This document shows positions 8,706 to 17,991 of a DNA stretch of 64,000 nucleotides, one piece after another. Below the pieces are notes generated by a model that had not been told where the DNA came from, did no database searches, and saw nothing but the letters and a program-made list of their open reading frames with translations. The DNA is from Ralstonia sp. 25mfcol4.1 (GTDB lineage Bacteria; Pseudomonadota; Gammaproteobacteria; Burkholderiales; Burkholderiaceae), in NCBI RefSeq assembly GCF_900104095.1, contig NZ_FNJO01000004.1, forward strand, positions 310,001 to 374,000, written 5' to 3'. Position 1 is the stretch's first letter. Each line of letters starts with the position of its first letter. The position numbers were made by a program, and so were the translations under genes.

Positions 8706-9260
8706 TCAGCCCGGCTGCGCCGCCCTGCGTTCCGCCAGCAGCTTCTGGATGGCCGCCTCGATTTCCTTGTAGCGGCCTTCGCCGTAGTGCTGGTAGACGA
8801 TGCGGCCATTGGCGTCGATCAGGTAGAGCGCGGGCCAGTACTGGTTGCGATAGGCCGACCACGTGCCGTACATGTTGTCCTGCGCCACCGGGTAGCGGAT
8901 GTCGTATCGCTTGAGCGCCGCCTGTACGTTCTCGGTCGATTTCTCGAACGGGAATTCCGGCGTGTGCACGCCGACCACCACCAGGCCCTGGTCCTTGTAC
9001 TTGTCGTACCACTGTTTCACATACGGCAGCGTGTTCACGCAGTTGCCGCAGGCGTACGTCCAGAAGTCGACCAGCACCACCTTGCCACGCAGTTGCTGCA
9101 TCGTGAGTGGCTCGGAATTCAGCCAGTTGTTGATGCCCACGAATTCGGGGGCGGCGCCCTGGTCGCCCACCTTTGGAATTTCGGCGATGGCGCCGGTGCC
9201 GAAGGTATAGATGGCCGCGATGCCGATGGCGGCAAGCATGGCGCGCAGTACGTTACGCAT
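8706..9260 (-). CDS. periplasmic thioredoxin-like (TlpA/redoxin family) protein
   Basis: A 184-residue protein with an N-terminal signal or anchor (MRNVLRAMLAAIGIAAIYTF), then a TlpA-like thioredoxin fold. The redox motif is CGNC at residues 71-74 in DFWTYACGNCVNTLPY. The long insertion VVGVHTPEFPFEKSTENV matches the C-terminal thioredoxin domain of the dipZ-like protein encoded at 13132-14946, so the two are paralogues. It should carry out thiol-disulfide exchange in the periplasm, probably accepting electrons from a DsbD/CcdA-type partner. It is followed by its own terminator and is preceded, 73 bases away, by ohr on the same strand. Confidence 0.85.
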   Translation of the reverse strand: MRNVLRAMLAAIGIAAIYTFGTGAIAEIPKVGDQGAAPEFVGINNWLNSEPLTMQQLRGKVVLVDFWTYACGNCVNTLPYVKQWYDKYKDQGLVVVGVHTPEFPFEKSTENVQAALKRYDIRYPVAQDNMYGTWSAYRNQYWPALYLIDANGRIVYQHYGEGRYKEIEAAIQKLLAERRAAQPG

Positions 9261-9333
9261 GATTCAGGGGCCTCTTTCCGAAAATGCTCGCCCCGTGTGC
9301 GCATGGCGGACCAACGGGGCGATGGGGCACTGG

Positions 9334-9753
9334 TCAGACCAGTTCGGTTTCGATATGGATGTTGCCGTGCAGGGCCTTCGAGTACGGGCAGGTGCGGTGG
9401 GCGGTGTCCACCAGCGCCTGCGCCACCTCGCGCTCGATGCCGGGGATATGCACGCGTAGCCGGGCCTGCAGCAGGTACTCCACACCGGCCGTGCCGAGGT
9501 CCACTTCGGCATCGACAGACAGGTCTTCCGGCAGCTCGATCTTCTGCTTGCCGGCGGCCAGGCCGATGGCACCGATGAAGCAGGCAGACCAGCCGGCGGC
9601 CAGCAGCTGCTCGGGGTTGGTGCCGTTGCCCTTGCTGCCCGGCGACGACAGGTCGATGTCGAGCTTGCCGTCGTCGCTGCGGGCCGAGCCGTCGCGGCCG
9701 CCGGACGTGATGTGGACCTTGCCGGTGTACAGGACTTTTTCGATGCGGGTCAT
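9334..9753 (-). CDS. ohr: organic hydroperoxide resistance protein (Ohr/OsmC family)
   Basis: A 139-residue cytosolic thiol peroxidase that reduces organic hydroperoxides. The two catalytic cysteines are Cys58 in GWSACFIGA and Cys122 in HRTCPYSKA, the standard Ohr arrangement, with the NPEQLLAAGWSACF signature. Length matches the family. The usual MarR-type OhrR regulator is not adjacent, so control must come from elsewhere. It lies between two minus-strand genes, a thioredoxin-like protein and a secreted repeat protein, which gives the neighbourhood a redox or oxidative-stress flavour. Confidence 0.93.
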   Translation of the reverse strand: MTRIEKVLYTGKVHITSGGRDGSARSDDGKLDIDLSSPGSKGNGTNPEQLLAAGWSACFIGAIGLAAGKQKIELPEDLSVDAEVDLGTAGVEYLLQARLRVHIPGIEREVAQALVDTAHRTCPYSKALHGNIHIETELV

Positions 9754-9824
9754 GGTGGATTCCTTGTCTGGTTCAGTGGTTTGGTTGTGGTGAAGCGGAT
9801 TCGAAGCTTGCTGTGGGGCCGGGC

Positions 9825-10436
9825 TCAGGCGTAGGCGCCATCCAGGTACGGATCGACGCTGCGTGCCGGGTCGGCCGACACGCCGGTGCGGTCCATGCCG
9901 GCCAGCGTGCGGGCGCCTTCGTAGTACGGGTCGAGCGTGCGGGCGCCGTCATAGAACGGGTTGCGCTGGTCCTGCACCGAGCGTGCGCCGTCCAGGTACG
10001 GGTCGGCCGAGCGGGCCGGCGGGGCCGACACGCCGGTGCGATCCAGGCCGGCTACCGTATGGGCGCCGTCGTAGTAGGGGCTGCGCGGCTCTTGCACCGA
10101 GCGGGCACCGTCGTAGTACGGGCTGCGCTGGTCCTGTACCGAACGCGCGCCGTCGCTGAACGGATCGGCCGAGCGGTACGACAGGCTGGCTACCGTGCGG
10201 GCGCCGTCGGTGTACGGGCTGCGCGGTTCCTGCGCCGAGCGGGCGCCTTCGGTGTACGGGTCGCGGGCGTCGGTGGCCGACCGGGCGCCTTCGCTGAACA
10301 CGTCGCGGGCACCTTGCACGGCGCGGGCGCCGTCGATGTACACATCGCGGGCGCCTACAACGGAAGCCTGTGCGCCTGCAGCGGCGGCAACCAGGGCAAC
10401 GGCGAGGACAAGGCGCTTGGTGAGGTTCTTGGACAT
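9825..10436 (-). CDS. secreted tandem-repeat protein (DGAR type), paralogue 2
   Basis: A 203-residue protein of unknown function. MSKNLTKRLVLAVALVAAAA and GAQAS form a signal peptide. The mature region is a chain of about twelve 11-16-residue units ending DGAR/EGAR, such as DVYIDGAR, DVFSEGAR, DPYTEGAR, SVQDQRSPYYDGAR and SVQEPRSPYYDGAH, interrupted twice by a longer unit GLDRTGVSAPPARSADPYLD or GMDRTGVSADPARSVDPYLD. The long unit matches the 24-residue repeat of the gene at 5390-5860. Asp, Tyr, Arg and Gly dominate, and there is no Cys. The ATG at 10436 has AAAAGGAAA upstream; the frame is open further upstream without support. The two-component genes next upstream on the same strand might regulate it, which is inference. 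Confidence 0.8.
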   Translation of the reverse strand: MSKNLTKRLVLAVALVAAAAGAQASVVGARDVYIDGARAVQGARDVFSEGARSATDARDPYTEGARSAQEPRSPYTDGARTVASLSYRSADPFSDGARSVQDQRSPYYDGARSVQEPRSPYYDGAHTVAGLDRTGVSAPPARSADPYLDGARSVQDQRNPFYDGARTLDPYYEGARTLAGMDRTGVSADPARSVDPYLDGAYA

Positions 10437-10689
10437 GATGGTTTCCTTTTCAGTGGGATGCGGTCGATTCGGTGGATTGCCGTGGCAGCGTTTTGGCGTG
10501 TCGTTTGTGCGTCGCGCTGCCATGGACCGTATTTAAGGCGGCCCACGTATCGCGCCCGTAGCGACTTGGCAGCCGTTCTGTCAGGGCACGTATCGTCGCG
10601 GTGGCCTGATACAAAGGCGTACAAAAAGGAAGGAAGCCTGCAGCGGGCTGGCACTACGGGGAGGGGAGGAACGAGAGACGTGCGCCTTG

Positions 10690-10825
10690 CGGCACTACCC
10701 TCATCCGTGAATGGGAGAGGGTTGGGGAGAGGACGGCAAGGCGCCGCTGGCCTGCCGGTTGCGATTCGAACCGCCTGCCCTCTCCGTCCGGCACCTCTCC
10801 CGCGGGCGGGAGAGGAAAGCAAGCC
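10690..10825. repeat. intergenic REP-like element with GC-rich palindrome
   Basis: The 420-bp gap 10437-10856 holds no gene. Its centre contains GAGAGGGTTGGGGAGAGG at about 10714-10731 and CCCTCTCC at about 10778, then a palindrome CCTCTCCCGC-GG-GCGGGAGAGG at about 10793-10815. A shorter related palindrome, CTCCCGCG-TGG-CGCGGGAG, occurs at 26563-26581. Such CTCTCCC palindromes recur between genes in Burkholderiales genomes. The boundaries given are approximate. Confidence 0.45.
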
Positions 10826-10856
10826 ATCGGTCGCTGGAAACGATCGCCAGGAAACC

Positions 10857-12157
10857 TCAGCCCAGCCGGATATCGGCGGCCAGGCCGCCGCCTTCGCGGT
10901 TGCGCAGCGTCAGCGAGCCGCCGATGGCCGCAGCAAGCTGGTGGGCGATGGCCAGGCCCAGGCCGGTGCCGCCGGTTTCGCGGTTGCGCGAACCCTCCAG
11001 GCGGACAAACGGCTGCAACACGGCTTCGAGCTTGTCTTCGGGGATGCCGGGCCCCCGGTCCATGATCGATATGATCACGGCGTCACGTTCGCGGTGGACG
11101 CCCACTTCGGCCGCCCCGCCGCCGTATTTGATGGCGTTGTCGATCAGGTTGGTCAGCACGCGCCTCAGCGCGTTGCGGCGCGTCACGATGGCGCCGCCAG
11201 CGTTCTCGCCGATCGACACATCCTTGCCGGTGTCCTGGTAGTCGTAGACCAGGCTTTCGACAAACGACCCCAGGTCGATGCGGGACGCCTCCTCGCCGTC
11301 GCCGCCGGAACTGCGCGCATAGGCCAGCCCTTCCCGCACCAGTGTCTCGATTTCCGCCAGGTCGTTGACCAGCTTGCGCTTTTCCTCGGAGTCCTCGGCC
11401 ATTTCCGCGCGCAGCTTCATCCGCGTGATGGGCGTCTGCAGGTCATGCGAGATGGCGGCCAGGATCTGCACGCGCTCCTCGACAAATTGCGCGATGCGGT
11501 CGCGCATGGCATTGAACGCCCGCGCCGCCTGCGCCAGTTCCGTGGGGCCTTGCTCATCCAGCGGCTGCGACCGGGTATTGGGGTTGAGTGCGTCCGCGGC
11601 ATCGGCCAGCGCCACCAGCGGGCGGATCGACAGGCGCACGGCGAACCAGCAGCACAGGATCAGCAGCAGCAACTGCAGCACCAGCACATAGGGCAGCCAC
11701 TGGGCGATGGGGGTCATGCGCGGATGCACGTCGATGGTCAGCGGGCTGCCGTCGGTGAGCGTCAGATGCGCCTGCAGCTGCTTGCCGTCCCCCGGAATCG
11801 ACTGCACCGTCACCGGGTAGTGCGTGCCGGTGGCTTCCATGATCCGCTCGGCGATGTCGCGCCCGCGCTCGGTCATCTCCGGCACCCCCGGCGAACCGGG
11901 CCCCAGGATGTACTGATAGTTGCCACGGTTCACGCGTGGCAGCCACTGCGGGCGCTCGGCGGCGGGAATCCGGTCAAGAATCGCCACCGACGTCGCCACG
12001 TCGGTCTCCAGCGTGCCCAGCATGACCTGCCGCGCCGACATGTACCGCTCCGAAAACAGCACGGCAAACGACATCAGGTGCGCGACGATCATGCCCGCCA
12101 GCAAGATCAGGAACAGGCGCGACCCCATGGTACGGGGCCAGCGCCAGCGGCGAGTGC

Positions 12158-12161
<4 letters not shown>
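10857..12161 (-). CDS. EnvZ-like sensor histidine kinase
   Basis: A 434-residue inner-membrane kinase. Transmembrane helices at about 14-36 and 156-176 enclose a periplasmic sensor of roughly 120 residues. A HAMP domain (about 175-230) follows, then the dimerisation domain with phospho-accepting His239 in AISHDLQTPITRMKLR, and a HATPase domain with N (NLIDNAIKYGG), G1 (DRGPGIPED) and G2 (GGTGLGLAIAHQ) boxes. Its start overlaps the end of the response regulator gene by four bases, so the pair is one operon. The signal is unknown. Nearby redox and repeat-protein genes are plausible targets by position. Confidence 0.93.
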
Positions 12162-12901
<740 letters not shown>

Positions 12902-12963
12902 CAGCTTCACCCCTGGGCAATCTATTTCTAGGAAAAATGTGAACAATCAGTCTGTTGGCGAGA

Positions 12964-13032
12964 TTGTATGGGCGCGGGCGGCTTCGCGTGTATCGCAATG
13001 TATCTGGCGGCCGCCGCCCCACAAAGCCATAC
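12964..13032. promoter_or_regulatory. repeats between response regulator and dipZ-like gene
   Basis: TGTATC occurs twice, at 12989-12994 and 12999-13004, ten bases apart on the same face of the helix, as expected for an OmpR-type dimer site. TTGTATGG at 12964-12971 and CCATACAA at about 13025-13032 form a wider inverted repeat. The use of either by the adjacent regulator is inferred. Confidence 0.3.
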
Positions 13033-13131
13033 AACTTTGCCGGTTGGCGACACATTTACGGTAGATCACGGGCGTCTCATTGGGGCATGCCAGATGGCTG
13101 GCCCCTCATTCCTGCCGAAAGGAACCCGACC

Positions 13132-14946
13132 ATGACGCTGCTGATCCTTGCCTACCTGGGTGGTGCCCTGACCATCCTGAGCCCGTGCATCCTGCCCGTG
13201 CTGCCGTTCGTGCTGAGCGGCAGCGGCCAGCCGTTCCTGCGCGGGCGGCTGCCGATGCTGGCCGGCATGGCGGTGACCTTTGCGGCGGTGGCCACGCTGG
13301 CGTCCGTGGGCGGCGCCTGGGCGGTGCGCGCCAACGAATATGGCCGCTATGCCGCGCTGGCGCTGCTGGCGCTGTTCGGGTTGTCGCTGCTGGTGCCCCG
13401 GCTGGCCGAAGCGCTGACCCGGCCCGTGGTGGCGCTGGGCAACCGGCTGGCTGGCGATGGCACGGCCGGCGCCGCGTCGCCGTGGGCATCGCTGCTGCTC
13501 GGGGTCGCCACGGGCATGCTGTGGGCACCCTGTGCCGGCCCCATCCTGGGCATCGTGCTGACCACGGCCGCGCTGCAGGGCGCCAGCGTGCAAAGCTCGC
13601 TGCTGCTGGCGGCATATGCGGCCGGTGCGGCCACGTCCCTGGCCGCCGCGCTTGGGCTGGGCGGCCGCCTGTTCGCGGCGATGAAGCGGTCGATGGGGGC
13701 CGGCGAATGGCTGCGTCGCGGGCTGGGCGTGGGCGTGCTGGGCGGCGTGGCGGCCATCGCCATCGGCGCCGATACCGGCTTGCTGGCGCGGCTGTCCATC
13801 AGCGGCCCGGCCCGGCTGGAGCAGGCATTGATCGACCGGCTGCACCACGCATCGGCGGCGGCACCGCGGGCGAGCCATGAAGATCCGTCCACGACCGTTG
13901 CCGCAGGCAGCGCGGGCGCCGACGCGGGCATGCTGCTGGCCGCCAACGACACCAGCTACGGCTTCGGCGGCCGCCTGCCGGTCGAAGGCCAGTTGCCGTC
14001 GCTCGAGGGCGCGGTCCAGTGGTTCAACACGCCGGGCGGCGCACCGATCACGCGCCAGCAGTTGCAGGGCAAGGTCACGCTGGTCTATTTCTGGACGTAC
14101 TCGTGCATCAACTGCATCCGCACGCTGCCCTACCTGCGCGCCTGGGCCGACAAGTATCCGGGGCTGCAGGTGATCGGCGTGCACACGCCCGAGTTTGCGT
14201 TCGAGAAGAAGCCCGACAACGTGCGCCGCGCCATTGGCGACTTCAGGATCGGCTTTCCGGTGGCCGTGGACAGCGACTACACCATCTGGCGCGCCTTCCA
14301 CAACAACTACTGGCCGGCGGCGTACTTTGTCGATGCGCGCGGCAATATCCGCTACCACCAGTTCGGCGAAGGCGACTACGCCCAATCCGAGCGCGTGATC
14401 CAGACCCTGTTGGCCGAGGCTGGCCAGCCGTCGGCGTCGCGCGATGTGGTGGTGCCCGCCGCCACGGGCGCGCAGGCTGCCCCCGATCTGCGCAACGTCC
14501 GCTCCGGTGAGACCTATGTGGGCTACAACCAGGCGTCGAACTTCGCCTCGCCGGGCGGCATCCGGCCGGACGCTCCGCGCAACTACACCGTGGACGGCAA
14601 CCTGCGCCTGAACCAGTGGGGACTGGCCGGGCAATGGACGGTCGGACCGGAATTCGCCACCGTGGAACGCGCCGACGGCAGCATCCGCTACCGCTTCCAG
14701 GCGCGCGACCTGCATCTGGTGCTTGGGCCGGCCGCCAACGGACGCGCCGTGCGCTTCGTGGTGACCATCGACGGCAAGGCACCGGGCGACAGCCATGGCG
14801 CCGATATCGACGCCAATGGCAACGGGGCCATCACCGCCACGCGGCTCTACCAGCTGGTGCGCCAGGCCGGCGAAGTGGGCGAACACACGTTCGAGATCCG
14901 CTTCCTCGACCCGGGCGCCCAGGCCTACGCGTTCACGTTCGGCTGA
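13132..14946 (+). CDS. dipZ: DipZ-like thiol-disulfide transporter (CcdA domain plus thioredoxin domain)
   Basis: A 604-residue fusion protein. Residues 1-225 are a CcdA/DsbD-type membrane domain with about six helices and the paired cysteines in LSPCILPVLPF (Cys19) and WAPCAGPILG (Cys134), which carry electrons across the membrane. Residues about 285-420 are a periplasmic TlpA-like domain with CINC at 325-328. Residues about 450-600 form a beta-rich DipZ C-terminal domain resembling a carbohydrate-binding module. The ATG at 13132 follows GAAAGGAA and starts the first membrane helix; upstream codons of the open frame are not coding. It likely takes electrons from cytosolic thioredoxin to reduce periplasmic thiols. 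Its thioredoxin domain is paralogous to the protein at 8706-9260, and a two-component system is encoded divergently. Confidence 0.9.
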   Translation: MTLLILAYLGGALTILSPCILPVLPFVLSGSGQPFLRGRLPMLAGMAVTFAAVATLASVGGAWAVRANEYGRYAALALLALFGLSLLVPRLAEALTRPVVALGNRLAGDGTAGAASPWASLLLGVATGMLWAPCAGPILGIVLTTAALQGASVQSSLLLAAYAAGAATSLAAALGLGGRLFAAMKRSMGAGEWLRRGLGVGVLGGVAAIAIGADTGLLARLSISGPARLEQALIDRLHHASAAAPRASHEDPSTTVAAGSAGADAGMLLAANDTSYGFGGRLPVEGQLPSLEGAVQWFNTPGGAPITRQQLQGKVTLVYFWTYSCINCIRTLPYLRAWADKYPGLQVIGVHTPEFAFEKKPDNVRRAIGDFRIGFPVAVDSDYTIWRAFHNNYWPAAYFVDARGNIRYHQFGEGDYAQSERVIQTLLAEAGQPSASRDVVVPAATGAQAAPDLRNVRSGETYVGYNQASNFASPGGIRPDAPRNYTVDGNLRLNQWGLAGQWTVGPEFATVERADGSIRYRFQARDLHLVLGPAANGRAVRFVVTIDGKAPGDSHGADIDANGNGAITATRLYQLVRQAGEVGEHTFEIRFLDPGAQAYAFTFG

Positions 14947-15527
14947 TCGTCGCCGAACGCCGGCGCGGCCAGTTTGCGGGCGTGGTCGCGCAGGTCGGCG
15001 GGCCACGCCTGGGACAACGCCTCGAAGCGATCCCGGTCGCCGCCATACAGCGCGCGGGATGCCTCCTCGTAGCCGGGCTGGTTGCCGAGCATCGTCGACA
15101 TGAACCGGTCCGCCGCGGCCTTGGCACGGCTGGCGGCCACACCCGCGTCGGCCCCCTGCCCCTTGCGCGCGGCGTCCACCAGCTTGCGCAGCGTCACCGA
15201 CGCCCCGCCCGGCTGCTCGCCCAGCCATTCCCAGTGGCGCGGCAGCAGTGTGACCTCGCGCGCGACGACCCCGAGCTTCGGCCGCCCGGCGCCCTTCCTG
15301 GCCGGCCCCTCCTCGGCAGCCGGAGGCGCCAGCCGCGCGGCAATGTCGGCATCGCTGCCGCGCAGGTCGAAATCCACCTGCCGGCCCGTGACATCGCCAA
15401 ACGCCAGAATCGATTGATGCGGATCGGCACGCAGCGCGGCCGCCACGGCCAGCGCCACTTCCAGCGACGTACCGGACGCCAGCCGCCGCTCGCCAGCGAA
15501 GGCGGTACAGGATTCGTTGTCTTCCAT
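14925..15527 (-). CDS. DUF2239 family protein
   Basis: A 200-residue cytosolic protein starting MEDNESCTAFAGERRLASGT. The central part has the pattern LLPRHWEWLGEQPGGASVTL followed by RKLVDAARK, and later FMSTMLGNQPGYEEASRALY, which is the DUF2239 signature over the full length. Function is unknown. The 3' end overlaps the dipZ-like gene tail to tail by 22 bases. A perfect inverted repeat lies upstream of its start, which suggests control by a dimeric repressor encoded elsewhere. Confidence 0.85.
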   Translation of the reverse strand: MEDNESCTAFAGERRLASGTSLEVALAVAAALRADPHQSILAFGDVTGRQVDFDLRGSDADIAARLAPPAAEEGPARKGAGRPKLGVVAREVTLLPRHWEWLGEQPGGASVTLRKLVDAARKGQGADAGVAASRAKAAADRFMSTMLGNQPGYEEASRALYGGDRDRFEALSQAWPADLRDHARKLAAPAFGDDQPNVNA

Positions 15528-15563
15528 GCGGGTCTCCCGACTCCGTTTGAGATGGGAGTAGAT

Positions 15564-15606
15564 ATTACCCGGATAATATTTCCGTAGTCAATTACATCCG
15601 GGTAAT
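15564..15606. promoter_or_regulatory. perfect 11-bp inverted repeat, candidate operator
   Basis: ATTACCCGGAT at 15564-15574 and ATCCGGGTAAT at 15596-15606 are exact inverse complements, 21 bases apart, in an AT-rich patch between the DUF2239 gene and the divergent lipoprotein gene. The left arm is itself part of a near-palindrome TTACCCGGATAA. A TetR- or MarR-type regulator could bind; none is encoded adjacent. Confidence 0.5.
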
Positions 15607-15705
15607 ATTTTTTCGTCCCGGGAAGGGTCGCGCACTGCGTAGCCGTTTTGACCCGAGGCGCCGCGCATGGCAGCATCGCGGGGCAGATTTTCCAGACGAC
15701 TTCTT

Positions 15706-16107
15706 ATGAATCCTTCAATGATCGGAATCCGGCCACTGCTGATCGCGGTGATCGTCGCCCCGCTGCTGGCGGCCTGCGCCAGCGGCAGCTCCGTGGAATA
15801 CCTTGAATCGCAGGACGGCAAGCCGTTCCATTCCGACGCCAGCGTGGGCGACATCGTCGTCTGCCTGAAGCAGAAGCTCGGCGACGACGCGAACGTGCTG
15901 GCCTATCCCGAACCCGGCAAGGTCGACGTGCGCGTGGGCTACGGCCACCGGGCCGACGCCGGCTACTCGTACCTCATCAACCTGCGCGCCGCCCGCCAGG
16001 GCACCGACGTGGAAATCCGCAGCGCCGGAGACTTCCGGCCGATGCTGAGCCAGGGGCGCGTGACGGGCTATATCAAGGACTGCAAGCCGGGCACCCCGGC
16101 GCGATAA
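15706..16107 (+). CDS. small lipoprotein of unknown function
   Basis: A 133-residue protein with lipoprotein signal MNPSMIGIRPLLIAVIVAPL followed by LAAC, so the mature protein begins at a lipidated Cys24. The mature part is about 110 residues of mixed soluble sequence with VGDIVVCLKQKLGDDANV and RVGYGHRADAGYSYLINLRA; two further cysteines could form a disulfide. In-frame starts also exist at 15667 and 15718, and none has a strong ribosome site; 15706 gives the best-sized signal peptide. It is convergent with the lyase gene, 7 bases from it. Confidence 0.75.
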   Translation: MNPSMIGIRPLLIAVIVAPLLAACASGSSVEYLESQDGKPFHSDASVGDIVVCLKQKLGDDANVLAYPEPGKVDVRVGYGHRADAGYSYLINLRAARQGTDVEIRSAGDFRPMLSQGRVTGYIKDCKPGTPAR

Positions 16108-16114
16108 GCAGGCT

Positions 16115-16981
16115 TCAGCCCGTCCAGCCCAACGTCCGCGCCTGTGCCAGCACGGCGCGGGCGCGCTCCACGAACGGCCGGTCCACCATCTTGCCGTCGA
16201 CCAGATAGGCGCCCACGCCCCTGGCGTCGGCCTCGTCGGCGGCGGCCACGATCCGTTGCGCGGCGGCGATTTCCGCTTCGGTCGGCTGGAATACTTCGTT
16301 GGCCAGCACGATCTGGCTCGGATGGATGCAGCTCTTGCCCAGATACCCCAGGCGACGCGCCAGTTCGGCCTCGGCACGGTAGCCATCGGCATCCTTGACG
16401 TCCGCGAAGGCCGCGTCATACGCAAACACGCCGGCTTCGGCGGCGGCCATGCGCATCTGGAACATGGTCTGCGCCACGGCCAGCGTCTCGCGCCGGTGGA
16501 TGCCGGCCGGCTCGAACAGGTCGGCATAGCCCAGCTGCAGGCCCGCCACGCGAGGATCGGCGGCGGCCAGCTCATGCGCGCGGCGCAGCCCGCGCGGCGA
16601 TTCGATATTGAGCAGCAGCTTGACCGGCGTGGTCACGCCGTTGGCGGCCTCGGCCAGTGCCACCGCCTTGGCGGCCAGGTGCACCTGCTCGACCTCTTCC
16701 ACCTTCGGCACGTTGACCAGATGCAGCCCGTTGCGTACCACGGCCACGATATCGGGCGCGAAGTGGGCGGTGTCCGGGGCGTTCACCCGCACGATGAGCG
16801 TCTTGCCCGATGCCGCCGTGCGGCCCGAAGCCAGCAGGTCCTGCAGCGCGGCGCGGGCCTCGGCCTTGCGCGGCTCGGCCACGGCGTCCTCCAGGTCGAA
16901 CGACAGCGCGTCGGCCGCGCTGGCCAGCGCCTTGTCGAACAGTTCCGGGCGCGATCCCGGTACAAACAGTTTGCTGCGCAT
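16115..16981 (-). CDS. HpcH/HpaI-type (CitE-like) CoA-ester lyase
   Basis: A 288-residue TIM-barrel lyase of the citrate lyase beta/malyl-CoA lyase family. The start MRSKLFVPGSRPELFDKA is the family's canonical N-terminus, with LSFDLEDAVAE supplying metal-binding acids, then VRVNAPDT, LLLNIESPRGL and GYADLFE. Relatives split malyl-CoA, beta-methylmalyl-CoA or citramalyl-CoA to acetyl-CoA plus a keto acid. It is the last gene of a five-gene operon with a CoA transferase, two receptors and a cyclase, so it probably cleaves the CoA ester made by that transferase. An ATG at 16999 overlapping the upstream stop is an alternative start, but GAGGG precedes 16981. The substrate is inferred. Confidence 0.85.
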   Translation of the reverse strand: MRSKLFVPGSRPELFDKALASAADALSFDLEDAVAEPRKAEARAALQDLLASGRTAASGKTLIVRVNAPDTAHFAPDIVAVVRNGLHLVNVPKVEEVEQVHLAAKAVALAEAANGVTTPVKLLLNIESPRGLRRAHELAAADPRVAGLQLGYADLFEPAGIHRRETLAVAQTMFQMRMAAAEAGVFAYDAAFADVKDADGYRAEAELARRLGYLGKSCIHPSQIVLANEVFQPTEAEIAAAQRIVAAADEADARGVGAYLVDGKMVDRPFVERARAVLAQARTLGWTG

Positions 16982-16995
16982 GATCGCCCTCACCG

Positions 16996-17955
16996 TCATT
17001 CCGCCCGGATGTTGCGCTGCTTGACCAGCGCCCCCCAGCGCGCGGCCTCGCCCTGCACGAACTTGCCGAACTGCTGCGGCGAGTTGCCCACCGGCTCCAG
17101 GCCCATCTGGCGCAGCTTGTCCTGCACGTGCGGGTCGGCCACGGCGCCCTGCACTTCCTTCGCCAGCCGCGCCACCACCTCGGGCGGCGTGCCCCTGGGC
17201 ACCCACACGCCGTTCCACTCCAGCACCTCGAAATCGGGCAGGCCGCTCTCAGCCAGCGCCGGTACATCGGGCAGCCCCGGGTTGCGCTTGAGCGACGTCA
17301 CCGCCAGCGCCTTGAGCTTGCCGCCCCTGGCGTAGTTGAGCGTGGAAGCCACGTTGCCGAAGTACGCCGACACCTGGTTGCCCATCACGTCGGTCAGCGC
17401 CGGCGCACCGCCCTTGTACGGTACGTGCAGCAGGTCGATGCCGGCCTTGGCGTTGAGCAGTTCGCCCGCCAGGTGCGACCCGCTGCCCGAGCCGGCCGAC
17501 GCGAACGTCAGCTTGCCGGGGTTGGCCTTGGCGTAGGCGATGAATTCCTTGACCGTCTTGTACGGCGCGTTGGGCGGCACCACGAGGATGTTGGCCGCCG
17601 TGGCCACCAGCGAGATCGGCACCAGATCCTTGAGCGGATCGAAAGACATCCTGCGCAGGCTCGGATTCACGGCGAACGCCGACGCGTCGTACAGCACCGT
17701 GTAGCCGTCGGGCGTGGCCTTGGCCACCGCTTCCTCGCCGATCACGCCGGCCGCGCCGGGGCGGTTGTCGATCACCACCTGCTGCCCCATCGACGCGCTC
17801 ATGCGCTGCGCGATCACACGCGCCGTGTTGTCGGCGCCGCCGCCGGCGGAGTACGGCACTATCATGCGGATCGGGCGGTCGGGATAGGCTGCGGCGGCCA
17901 GCAGCGGCGCGCAGGCGGCCACTGCGACCAGCAGTTTGCGGCAGGTCGGATGCAT
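16996..17955 (-). CDS. Bug/TctC-family periplasmic substrate-binding protein
   Basis: A 319-residue secreted receptor. A signal peptide (MHPTCRKLLVAVAACAPLLA then AAAYP) is followed by the Bug signatures YPDRPIRMIVPYSAGGGADN, ARVIAQRMS, VVIDNRPGAAGVIGEEAVAK and the LTFASAGSGSGSHLAGELL loop. Bug proteins bind small carboxylates or related compounds for tripartite TctABC uptake, yet no tctA/tctB genes are present here, as is common for orphan Bug genes in Burkholderiales. It is the fourth gene in the operon and is closely followed by the lyase gene. The ligand is probably the acid handled by the neighbouring enzymes. Confidence 0.93.
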   Translation of the reverse strand: MHPTCRKLLVAVAACAPLLAAAAYPDRPIRMIVPYSAGGGADNTARVIAQRMSASMGQQVVIDNRPGAAGVIGEEAVAKATPDGYTVLYDASAFAVNPSLRRMSFDPLKDLVPISLVATAANILVVPPNAPYKTVKEFIAYAKANPGKLTFASAGSGSGSHLAGELLNAKAGIDLLHVPYKGGAPALTDVMGNQVSAYFGNVASTLNYARGGKLKALAVTSLKRNPGLPDVPALAESGLPDFEVLEWNGVWVPRGTPPEVVARLAKEVQGAVADPHVQDKLRQMGLEPVGNSPQQFGKFVQGEAARWGALVKQRNIRAE

Positions 17956-17991
17956 GGATGGGTCTCCTGGTGTCTTGAAGTTGTGCGGTCG

